Of a stretch of DNA of 64,000 bases, positions 24,930 to 33,871 are shown in pieces. Location: assembly GCA_024734555.1 (NCBI GenBank), contig JANPWX010000153.1:89501-153500 (forward strand), read 5' to 3'. Every line of letters begins with the position of its first letter. Position 1 is the first letter of the stretch. The DNA comes from Trochalopteron elliotii (Eukaryota; Chordata; Aves; Passeriformes; Leiothrichidae). Position numbers and translations under genes: made by a program. Below the pieces are notes generated by a model. That model saw nothing but the letters and a program-made list of their open reading frames with translations, ran no database searches and was not told where the DNA came from.

Positions 24930-25233
24930 TGATGCTGTTTTACACCACAATGACACAAAGACTCCGACCTCAGAAGGCTGAAAGTGACTCTTTTATTTTT
25001 GAGATATGTCTCCTTTTATATACTATTTCACACAGACCAGTTTGATTGGTGAAACAAAGACAAACCTCTTCACTCACATTGGTCAGAGCAGAGGGATATC
25101 AAGAAGTTGTCCCTCCTAGGGAAAAGAATGTAAACATAGTACAGTCACAAAAACATTTCTCCTGTTCACAGAAAATTCCCTGGGAAAAGAATTTCAGAAA
25201 ACCAAAACACCTCAGTCACAAACCAGGGCTACA
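24930..25233 (-). mobile_element. ERV-type LTR, copy 1 (304 bp)
   Basis: On the minus strand it begins TGTAGCCCTGG and ends GCATCA, giving TG...CA termini. A TATA-like TATATAAAAGGAG and an AATAAA signal lie in the order expected of an LTR promoter and poly(A) site. It is a close match to 25300-25605 and to the reversed copy at 25736-26034. The 6-bp target duplication fits betaretrovirus-like (ERVK-type) integration, but the family is not assigned. Confidence 0.85.
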
Positions 25234-25299
25234 CCATCCCATCCCCATCCCCATTCCCTCCCCATTCCCTCTCCATTCCCTCTCCATCCCATCCCCAAG
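25234..25299. repeat. 66-bp spacer between two LTRs, CCATTCCCTCT repeats
   Basis: It consists of repeats of CCATCCC and CCATTCCCTCT-like units; the minus strand is purine-rich (GGGAATGGAGA). No gag, pol or env sequence is present, and no primer-binding site is recognised. On the element's sense strand it could be an expanded polypurine tract. Confidence 0.85.
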
Positions 25300-25605
25300 T
25301 GATGCTCTTTTACACCACAATGACACAAAGACTCCAACCTCAGAAGGCTGAAAGTGACTCTTTTATTTTTGAGATGTGTCTCCTTTTATATACTATTCTA
25401 CACAGACCAATTTGATTGGTGAAACAAAGACAAACCTCTTCACTCACATTGGTCAGAGCAGAGGGACAGCAAGAAGAAGTCTCTGCTGGGACAAGAATGA
25501 AAAACAAAGTTACAATTACAAATACATTTCTCCTGTTTACAGAAAATTCCCTGGGAAAAGAATTTCAGAAAACCAAAACACCTCAGGCACAAAACCAGGG
25601 CTACA
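25300..25605 (-). mobile_element. ERV-type LTR, copy 2 (306 bp)
   Basis: Same orientation and structure as copy 1, including TG...CA ends and TATATAAAAGGAG and AATAAA motifs. By eye the two copies differ at some tens of positions, mainly where copy 1 reads GGGATATCAAGAAG and copy 2 reads GGGACAGCAAGAAG and beyond. They are therefore not recent identical LTRs. Confidence 0.85.
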
Positions 25606-25611
25606 CAATTC
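25606..25611. repeat. Target-site duplication, right (CAATTC)
   Basis: Right-hand partner of 24924-24929, with one mismatch. Confidence 0.7.
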
Positions 25612-25705
25612 CTGCCCAAAATCCAATCCAAACCCCTTCTGTGTCAGAAGGAATCCATTCCCTCTTGTCCAAAGTCCCCCTGCAGCTCTCTGGGAGCCTC
25701 TCAGA
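25606..25705 (-). mobile_element. CR1 LINE fragment (copy B, right part)
   Basis: It continues the interrupted CR1 with CAATTCCTGCCCAAAATCC and CATTCCCTCTTGTCC blocks on the plus strand, then fades near AGCTCTCTGGGAGCC. Confidence 0.75.
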
Positions 25706-25729
25706 TGCAATGTTTGTATCTCCTCTGTA

Positions 25730-25735
25730 GGTTGG
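25730..25735. repeat. Target-site duplication, left (GGTTGG)
   Basis: Perfect match to 26035-26040, immediately flanking LTR copy 3. Confidence 0.9.
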
Positions 25736-26034
25736 TGTAGCCATAGTTCCATGCCTGAAGTGTCTTGGTTTTCTAAAATTCTTTTCCCAAAGAATTTTCT
25801 GTAAACAGAAGTGTTTTTGTAACTGTAACTTTGCTATTCATTCCTTTTCCTAGGAGGGACTTCTTGATGTCCCTCTGCTCTGACCAATGTGATTGAAGAG
25901 GTTTGCCTTTGTTTCACCAATCAAATTGGTCTGTGTAAAATAATATAAAAAGGAGACACATCCCAAAAATAAAGGAGTCATTTTCAGCCTTCTGAATCTC
26001 CAAGTCTGTGTCGTTGTGGTGTAAAACAACATCA
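25736..26034 (+). mobile_element. Solo ERV-type LTR, copy 3 (299 bp)
   Basis: It begins TGTAGCC and ends ACATCA, with AATATAAAAAGGAGACAC (TATA box) and CAAAAATAAAGG (poly(A) signal). It is the same family as copies 1 and 2 but in the opposite orientation. Perfect 6-bp duplications on both sides show an independent insertion reduced to, or inserted as, a single LTR. Confidence 0.92.
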
Positions 26035-26040
26035 GGTTGG
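26035..26040. repeat. Target-site duplication, right (GGTTGG)
   Basis: Right-hand partner of 25730-25735, identical. Confidence 0.9.
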
Positions 26041-26888
26041 CTTCCAGCTATGGCTGTGGCTCTCATTTCTATCAATATTCACACAGCAAAGTGCATTTTA
26101 TAGCAATGTCTATGGTCTGGTGTAGGGCACAGAGACCTTTTGACTTATTTTGGGGTTTGAATGTAGGAGGATGTTCTGCTGTACTTCTGCTTGTGTCCCA
26201 GGGATTTATTTACCTCCTGATTCCAGCTGTTCATGGAAGATGTGGTGCAGGGCCCTGCACAGAGATCCCTGTTGGGGCTGGCATAGAGAAATTCAGTGCC
26301 TCAGTCATCCAGGAAATATTTGATTAATTTTTTTTTCTGCATGTCATGTGATCACAGTGTTTTTTAAGCATCCAGGCACTTTTTCTCCACATGAAAGTTT
26401 CATCAACCCTGTTTCTCTCTCCCCACAGACACCAAATGTCCCTCAATGACACCACTGACACCAAATGTCCCTCAGCCTGCAACTGAACAATTTTAGGGAA
26501 GTCAAAGAAAATCTAATCCTGAGCTCATTCCTGTTTGATGAAATTTAAGCTGTGAGACCCCAAGCCAAGGCCAGCTGAAGACAATGGCAGCATTTCTGTT
26601 TGTTTCCATGGGTTTTGTCAACTTTTGTTCGTGCCAGAGGCCCATCGTGGGTGATGCAATTGGGAATTTGTCCATAGGAGCCTCTGCTTTGCTTCACTTC
26701 AAAAATTATCCAGACCAACCAAACATTTTTATTTTGCTCATGGAAAGAGTACAGGAAAGGATGAGAATGGAGACATCTAGTCTGGCTCTGAGCCAACACA
26801 GCCTGGCCAAGAAGCAAAATTCCTACAATTTAGGGATATGTTACAAGAAAGAAATCCCATTGTTGTGCCAGGCTTTGCAAGTTTTAAT
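26041..26888. other. Unique non-coding DNA
   Basis: A 28-bp period duplication of ACACCAAATGTCCCTCA occurs at 26429-26474. No gene is supportable; the open frame running from 26584 into the gap continues only through polypurine sequence and N. Confidence 0.5.
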
Positions 26889-27058
26889 GGAAGGAAAGGA
26901 AAGGGAAAAAAAGGAAAAAGAAAAAAAAAAAAAAAAGGAAAAGGGGGAAAAAGGGAAAAAATGGGGGGGGGGGGAAGAGGAGAAAAGGGAGAAAAGGGAG
27001 GAAAGGAAAGGAAAGGAAGGGAAGGGAAGGGAAGGGAAGGGAAGGGAAGGGAAGGGAA
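26889..27058 (+). repeat. Polypurine low-complexity tract, GGAAA/GGGAA
   Basis: Only A and G occur apart from one T near 26962. It includes a 12-G run (26963-26974) and ends in about ten GGGAA units (from about 27017) that run into the assembly gap. The GGGAA repeats could form G-quadruplex or triplex structures. Confidence 0.95.
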
Positions 27059-27394
27059 NNNNNNNNNNNNNNNNNNNNNNNNNNNNNNNNNNNNNNNNNN
27101 NNNNNNNNNNNNNNNNNNNNNNNNNNNNNNNNNNNNNNNNNNNNNNNNNNNNNNNNNNNNNNNNNNNNNNNNNNNNNNNNNNNNNNNNNNNNNNNNNNNN
27201 NNNNNNNNNNNNNNNNNNNNNNNNNNNNNNNNNNNNNNNNNNNNNNNNNNNNNNNNNNNNNNNNNNNNNNNNNNNNNNNNNNNNNNNNNNNNNNNNNNNN
27301 NNNNNNNNNNNNNNNNNNNNNNNNNNNNNNNNNNNNNNNNNNNNNNNNNNNNNNNNNNNNNNNNNNNNNNNNNNNNNNNNNNNNNNNNNNNNNN
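27059..27394. other. Assembly gap (N)
   Basis: 336 undetermined bases lie between the GGGAA repeat and a CR1 end. The gap probably hides the remainder of the repeat and the CR1 terminus. The true length is unknown. Confidence 0.98.
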
Positions 27395-27510
27395 ATGGCA
27401 GGGACACCTCCCACTGTCCCAGGCTGCTCCAAGCCCCAGTGTCCAACCTGGCCTTGGGCACTGCCAGGGATCCAGGGGCAGCCACAGCTGCTCTGGGCAC
27501 CCTGTACCAG
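27395..27510 (-). mobile_element. CR1 LINE 3' fragment, terminus hidden in gap
   Basis: Antisense CR1 starting at the ATGGCAGGGACACCTCCC block, to CTCTGGGCACCCTGTACCAG. The last 60 or so bases of the element should lie in the gap. Confidence 0.9.
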
Positions 27511-28189
27511 TCACTGTCTTACATTTTTATTCGAACACTTCGCTTCAAATACAGCCAAATTAACTACATTTACATATTTTTATAAATTTATCAACTAGAG
27601 GCAAAATACCAACATAATTGTGAGCTTGGTGAGAAAAAGGCCCAATCTGCTAAAAGGCCTTATATTGGAAATCTTGGATTATCAAGCTTCAATATTTCAC
27701 TTTAAATTTGCAAATTTTATAGCTGGATAAGCAGGTATTTTAAATAACATCCTCCTGACTGCACTCCTCAGCTGATAATGTTTAGAAATAAACAGTATCT
27801 ATAAGTATTTTCACCTTTCTGGAGTTTTTTAATAGGAATTAGTGAGGCTGAACCTCAGGAGACAGCTTTATTTTGTTAAACCTCTAACACATTTTGTTTC
27901 ATGTTGAGTCTTTGGGAGCTCTAATATGTTTTGGGTGGGTAATGTTTCCATACATTACTACTCCATTCATAATCCATTACTTGGATAATTCCTCATTTGT
28001 GAGACCTGGAGAAATTATGGTATTCACAAGCATTTTTTGAATATTTATATAATGTCATAGCAGGGCTTAGGATATCAGTTGGCTGGAGACAAAGGCAGGA
28101 TCCTCAGTTATTCTCATACTTAAGTACCAGTTTGATTCCTTGGCAAAAATGTAAATTGCAACGTTGGAAGGCAAAGAATTATTGAACAA
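27511..28189. other. Unique AT-rich non-coding DNA
   Basis: Neither a gene nor an identifiable repeat is seen. Confidence 0.5.
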
Positions 28190-28965
28190 GGGGATTACAT
28201 TGCAAAGCAGTTATTTCAACAGCTGCTGCCCCTACGAGGGGATCGGAATTTTTCAGGGATGTAATTTTCCTGTGCAGGACTTTGGTACAAAGTGAGAATA
28301 TCACCACAATTAAAAGGACAAACATCCACTGGATTCTCTGGGCTGTGCTGAGTGTGAGTTGTTCCTCCTTGGGCTGAGAGCTGCTCCCACCTGGAGCAGG
28401 AAATTTTGGTGGGTTGAAGAGGAGTTCAGGCTGTGAAAGACCAGGTTCACTTTCTATGTAAATTTTAAGAGATAAGTTTAATAGAAAGTAAGACAATTAA
28501 GAGATAGAAAAAAAGCAAAGTACGGCCAAGCCCACACCCTGCTGTATCAGAGACATTCCTTAAATCCCCTTTCTATTGCATCAGTCTGTTGAATATTCAT
28601 ATTTTTCCATGAACTAGTTTCCATATTGCAGGAACTGTTTTGCATGGCCCCTCCTTGGGTCCCCCTTTTTAGAGCACGTGTGTTTCTGGGCTGTGTCTTC
28701 ACTATCACCTCCAGCCTGGGCCTTGGTCCAGACTTTCTTCAGATGGTAGAGGCTGATAGTTGGTGTATCAATAGCAGGGTCTTTCCATGTTCACTGGATG
28801 TTCTCCCCACCAAACAGACAGTTTAAGCAATTACTATATCAACTACTACCACTATGCCTAGTTTTCTTCACTAATAACAGAAATAAAAACCTTCTATTCT
28901 TAATACAATGTTATTATTCATATAGCACACACCTTGCAAAAAGCCAACTTTATAATATATATATA
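28190..28965 (-). mobile_element. Probable ERV/LTR fragment, ends undefined
   Basis: The stretch from GGGATCGGAATTTTTCAGGG to CTTGCAAAAAGCCAAC resembles passerine LTR sequence as I remember it, with CTAGTTTCCATATTGCAGG and TTGCATGGCCCCTCC segments. On the minus strand an ATTAAA signal follows a T-rich stretch. A minus-strand open frame (28179-28496) has one hydrophobic segment but no recognised viral domain. I could not find TG...CA ends with a target duplication, so limits and strand are uncertain. Confidence 0.45.
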
Positions 28966-28977
28966 TATATATCTATA
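28951..28977. repeat. (TA)n microsatellite
   Basis: About ten TA units at the right edge of the ERV-like fragment. Confidence 0.9.
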
Positions 28978-30036
28978 ACAAGGCTGAGCAGCAAATTTGG
29001 GCTCTTCCACAGCCACAGCCCGGAGTGGTGCAGACACAAAACCCCTGGAATTTCTCCTGGTGCTGTTATCCGTGTGGCTCCCAGCTTCCCCACTGCCATT
29101 CCTGGCTGGGGAAGTTAATCTTGCTCCTACTTAAAGGCTTTATGTTCTGGCACAGGAGGCTCCTGCCTTCCATGGCCTGAGGACATCCAAGAGTCACCGG
29201 CTGTGAACGGCTCCGGGGGCGGATCCCGGGATTATTGGGAAGGAATGATCCTTTATTCCTTTCCAGGAATAAAGGTTGACAGCCCTGATCCTGCACTTGG
29301 CCATTTCCATCTGAGAATATAAATGACGTTTGCAGAGCAGGGAAAACACGATTCATTTCCCTGCTCAGAGGGGGAGGGTGTGGCCAGGTGAGTTGCCACC
29401 GATCACGCAGGGATCCAGGCTCCAAATCCAGAATAAATATGTCTCCTGAATCCAATTTCCAGTTCCTGGGTAGGAGGTATTTTTCCCTGTCTCCTTCCTT
29501 TGTAGCAGGAGCTCTGTTGTGACAGTTACTAATGGGTTGCAATCATCGTGGATCTCACACCAGCGTGCAGCACAACCAGGAGGTGTAGCAACAAGGCTCC
29601 AGTAAATAATCCATTTTGGCAACCTGACATCCAGGAGAAGTTTATTTTATGTAAATAACAGTTGATTTAGGTCTGAATCATTGCAGAGACTCCTCCTGGT
29701 TCTGGGACCTTTTGCTTGGGAGGGGAATTTTGGATGGGGACAGAGAGAAGGAAGTGCCCACACAAATACGCAGCTGGAATGTCACACAAACACCAGTGTG
29801 GGATTTGAAAAGTCCAGTGTAGGAATAAATTTTCCTCCTATAAATTGTGTTCTAGTCACAGGTGAAAAGCATCTTCCCATAAAGCCTGGAAACAGTAAAT
29901 AATCCCTTGGAGCAATTGAAGATAGACACAGAATTGTCCATTGTCTCATCCCAAAAAAAGGGTTCCATCCTACATGAAGATATTCCCTGTGCTGGGCTGG
30001 TCCCATGTCATAAACCAAGGGCCAAAATTCTCTGCC
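28978..30036. other. Unique non-coding DNA with one hairpin
   Basis: An 11-bp perfect inverted repeat is at 29250-29275. No gene is supported; the open frames on the minus strand at 29066-29622 look like non-coding translation. Confidence 0.5.
29250..29275. repeat. Perfect hairpin, 11-bp stem, 4-base loop
   Basis: CCTTTATTCCT, loop TTCC, then AGGAATAAAGG. The short stem and the lack of a longer paired arm argue against a microRNA. Confidence 0.85.
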
Positions 30037-30305
30037 ATAGAATCACAGAATCCCTGAATTGGGCTGGAAGGGACCTCAAATCCCACCCAGTGCCACCCCT
30101 GCCATGGCAGGGACACCTCCCACTGTCCCAGGCTGCTCCAAGCCCCAATGTCCAACCTGGCCTTGGGCACTGCCAGGGATCCAGGGGCAGCCACAGCTTC
30201 TCTGGGCACCCTGTGCCAGGGCCTGCCCACCCTCCCAGGGAACAATTCCGGCCCAAAATCCCATCTAAATCTACCCTTTTCAGTTTAAGATCACTCCCTC
30301 TTGTC
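30037..30305 (-). mobile_element. CR1 LINE 3' fragment
   Basis: Antisense copy from the ATAGAATCACAGAATCCC terminus through the CCATGGCAGGGACACC block to the TCACTCCCTCTTGTC position. Well preserved. Confidence 0.93.
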
Positions 30306-32398
30306 ATCCAGATGGAAATGTGGGATGAAGGTTGTGGGAAGTTGGGATGGTGGAGTCCACACAGCAGTGGAGGACTTGGGTGTTTGGGAATCCTGGGAGG
30401 ATCTGGGGTTTTTCTGTGGTGGTTGGATCTAATACAGAGCAGTCTATAAAAAGGCTTTTGCAAACACTGGTGGGAACTAGTCTTATGCAGAGAAAATTTT
30501 GGAAATTATTTAAATTGCAGTGTGTTTCCTTTTCCTGGAATGAAATCACTGTGTCCTTGTCTCTCCAAAGCCTCAGTGCCTTCCCTGGCAGCTTCCATTT
30601 CCCTGCAGTGCTAAACCAAGAATCTTCAGAGAGCTTGGCTCTTGGCTTAACTTTAGTCACAGCCTTACTAACCCTGCTTAAAAATGGCCACTTTACTTGA
30701 CTAAGTTGCTGAAGGATGTCCTGAATGCCTGTCCTGGTGCTCAGTCAAAATTAACGGTACAAATCCATTGTTTTTCAGGGCTATGCCCTGTGTTCTTTGG
30801 TTCTTCCTGAGACATTTGAGCTGTTGCAGAGAACATTTTTTCTTCTTCTTTTTTTTTTCTTTTTTTTTTTTTTTTTTTCATGGGGTTTGAGTTTAAGCAG
30901 AACTGTTTTTATGGGAAGTGTGATGTTGCTCGCATCGATTTGGCAACTGGGGAGATGGTGTTAGTGGGTGACCTTGAAAAATGTGATAAGTGGCAAGGGT
31001 GCTGAAAGGTTGAGGCACAAATGGGGTGGCTAAAAGCATATTTATTTTCTGGCCTGTGCCAATGGAGAGGGGTGAAATCCATGGAATCTCTTCTCCACAA
31101 GAAGAAGCTCCTCAGTAGCCATGGAGTGCTTTCCACCACGTTCACCTCAGCTCTGCAGAGAAAATATTGATAGCTGTAACAGGGTTATGTGAAACCTAAC
31201 CATGGGGAACCTGGAGGCCTCAAAGAAGAAAATGAAGGGGAGAATTTCAAAGTGAGACCCGTCAGCTGCTGCAGTTTGTGTGGAAAAACGATCTAGGAAA
31301 GGGTTAAAACTAGAAAAAAAAACTTTCACGAGTAAAGCTGTAAACACTAATTCTGCTCTGCGTGTAACAGCTGCAGGTGAGTGTGGTGTGTAACAGCAGA
31401 GTGAGGAAATTACCAAACATTTCCCACTCCCATTCTGTCTGAGGTGGAGCAAACACAACCCCCAGGGTGCAGATGGTTCCTGTACCACTCAGGCATCCAC
31501 AGAAGTATTTCTGGAGATTTTAGCTGATAGTGATTTATTATTCTCAGCACAATGATAATTTAGTGATTTCACCACTGAATCAGGCCAAACTCTTATAGAA
31601 AACTTGGAGGACCAGTCCCCATCCCTGAAAAAAATCCAGTTTGCTTGAGCAGGAGCCTGGTTAATTGAGGATTGGCAGGAAAACAGAAAACATGGGTAAA
31701 AAAGCAGTTTATAAAATATTATTGATGTCACAAGTTTGCGTGGTATGAAACACACCGGGGTGCCTCTGAGCAGGCAGGGAATGAATTTATGGCTTTAGTG
31801 CAGCAGTGGTGGGGTGTCATCTCCTGGTGGATCCCAGCCAGCTAAAGGAAACAGGAAATCAGGGCACTCAGAGATGGATGCTGCAGGAAAGAAATAGGCT
31901 GGACAAGTCTTCTTGCTGCAGCACTTAAATAAAATTGTGCTTATATAGATACTGATAGGACAGCTGGAAAAGGCAAAAATCCTCCATCTCGTGCTGGTTA
32001 CAAAATGTGCTGGAGGTTTTATCTGGGAAATGTTTAGGCAGAGTCAGAAAAATGGGAAGAGACCGTGGCATTCTCTGAGATTCCCCCAGTTATAAGGAAA
32101 GCTTGAAGTGTCTAACATTCCAAAGAACCAGGAATGCAACCAGGACTTCGTTGCTCTGACTAATTAAAACAACAGGGAAAAAGGAAAGCAGCTGCCACAC
32201 GTAACATTTCTACAATGCTACCAGTGGCCTGGTCACCACGTGACAATATTCCTTATTTTCCAGGAGGATATTTACTGTGTTTCCTCATGATTACTCCGGA
32301 TATTGATTGTCTTTCCAAAGTATTTCCAAGGCAAATAAAAGGTGTGCTCATACTATTCTTTCTCCAGTGTCTGTTTTGGTCTGAGCTCTTGCATTCCC
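30306..32398. other. Unique non-coding DNA
   Basis: A long T/C-rich tract sits at about 30837-30880. No gene or mobile element can be supported. The open frames are short and lack exon-like boundaries. Confidence 0.5.
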
Positions 32399-32536
32399 AT
32401 CCCTGGCAGTGCCCAAGGCCAGGTTGGACAGGGCTTGGAGCATCCTGGGATAGTGGAAGTTGTCCCTGCCCATGGCAAGGGGTAGAACTAGATCAGCTTT
32501 CAGCTCCTTTCCAACTCTAACCATTCCATGATTCTA
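32399..32536 (+). mobile_element. CR1 LINE 3' fragment, short, lineage shared with 10842-11250
   Basis: Sense CR1 end with the variant CATGGCAAGGGGTAGAACTA, terminating CCATTCCATGATTCTATA. The same variant occurs in the longer antisense copy at 10842-11250. The two are truncated at different 5' points. Confidence 0.9.
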
Positions 32537-32620
32537 TAAAAATCAAAGGGACCTGTGCACTGACTTCAGTGAGAAAATGTTTATCCCCCTAGTTTAATTA
32601 TTTGTATTTATTTTCTAACA
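32537..32620 (+). repeat. CR1-associated 3' flank shared with 10723-10841
   Basis: It begins AAATCAAAGGGACC directly after the CR1 terminus and continues through TTATCCCCCTAGTTTAAT to TATTTATTTTCTAA. It matches the minus-strand flank of the CR1 at 10842. A 20-bp TTTGTATTTATTTTCTAA-like unit is then duplicated just before the next CR1 piece. Confidence 0.8.
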
Positions 32621-32638
32621 TTTGTATTTATTTTCTAA

Positions 32639-32717
32639 TGGAAGGTGTCCCTGCCCATGGCAGGGGTGGCACTGGGTGATTCCAGCCCAAACCATCCTGG
32701 GGTTCTGTGATTCTATG
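32639..32717 (+). mobile_element. CR1 LINE 3' end, very short
   Basis: About 80 bases of sense CR1 end: TGGAAGGTGTCCCTGCCC to GGTTCTGTGATTCTATG. It lies 100 bases downstream of another CR1 end in the same orientation. Confidence 0.9.
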
Positions 32718-33743
32718 CCACCTGCAGTAGCCCAATGCAAAACTTTGAATAAACTTTGAAATAAAATCAAGGGATGCATTTAATTAATTTAGGGGTTGAT
32801 AAAGCCTCCCCCATCCACAACCCATCCAGTTGATTGCTTGGCAATCGTGAGATTTAAGGGAAAAAACAGCAAATCCATAAAGCTGAGTTCTTTTTATTTG
32901 CCTTCTGGGCTGTGAGGCTGTTTTGCCATTGGAATTTTTCTCCATGGTCATGGAAATTGGAGGGTAGTTGTTGTTGCAGTAGCATTTGGGAGCCTCGAGG
33001 AATCAGCTGGTTCTGAGTCAAACTTCACAAAGAAACACGAGATTTTTTTTGGCACAGTACTAGACACGAGTATTGTCACATTATTTCATGTTTCCCTCAA
33101 TGGGAAATTCCCAAATACATCCTGTTTTTAAGTTGTATGCTAGAGGAATAATAGGCTTCTGGAGACAGATTAATTTATAAAGTGAAGAACTAAAATTCCT
33201 CCTTCAAAGATGTGACACTCATTTGAAGTCCTCACATTGTTGCAGGCACAATTGCTCCTCTCTGCTTTGTTTATCTCTAGGACTTGCATTAATTAGCACT
33301 TAGAAATGCTTTTGAAGAGTCTCATTCATTGAGTTCCTACTAAAACCTTCCTTCAAAGCTCCAGCTGACCTCCTCCGAGCAGCCCACGCTGGAGGTTTAA
33401 CCTTCTTGGGTGCATCACTTTAATATTTTTTGTCACTGCCATCAGTTTCTTTTGAAATAATTAAAAAAAGGTAAAAAATAAAGCTTCAAAATTAAGCTAC
33501 ATAAATAGCATTTATTTAGCATATTATATGTAATGGAATGAATGTAACATTTTCACTTTGCTATTTCTGCCTCTTGAAACCAAAACATCTGGAGCTGTTT
33601 GAGGAATTGCTGCATTTTCCACTTGACAGGGAGGAGTCAGTCACTTTTTGGTTGCTGTCATCTCTGTGTCCTTTGTCCCTTTACTCTTTGAAGTGCAATT
33701 CAGTTTCTTTTTCCTTATCTGCAGGCTCAGATTGAGACGTGCC
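32718..33743. other. Unique AT-rich non-coding DNA
   Basis: AT-rich, repeat-poor sequence with no supportable gene. Confidence 0.5.
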
Positions 33744-33871
33744 CACAGAACCACAGAATCCATGGGGCTGGAAAAGCCCTCCAGGATCATCCAGTCCAAC
33801 CATTCCCCAGCACAGCCAAGGCCACCACTAAACCTTGTCCCCAAGAGCCACATCCACACATTTGTTCACAT
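33744..33871 (-). mobile_element. CR1 LINE 3' fragment, different subfamily
   Basis: Antisense copy with the CACAGAATCCATGGGGCTGG start, GATCATCCAGTCCAACCATT and CCAAGAGCCACATCCACAC blocks. This body differs from the CCATGGCAGGGA type and marks another CR1 subfamily. Confidence 0.85.

Noticed and set aside
25234..25299. Internal region with primer-binding site and viral genes between the LTRs
   Set aside because: Only 66 bases of simple repeats are present; no tRNA-complementary or coding sequence is recognised.
26584..27585. 333-codon open frame on the plus strand
   Set aside because: Most of it is polypurine repeat and N; no domain is present.
29250..29275. Possible microRNA hairpin
   Set aside because: The stem is only 11 bp with no further pairing outside it.
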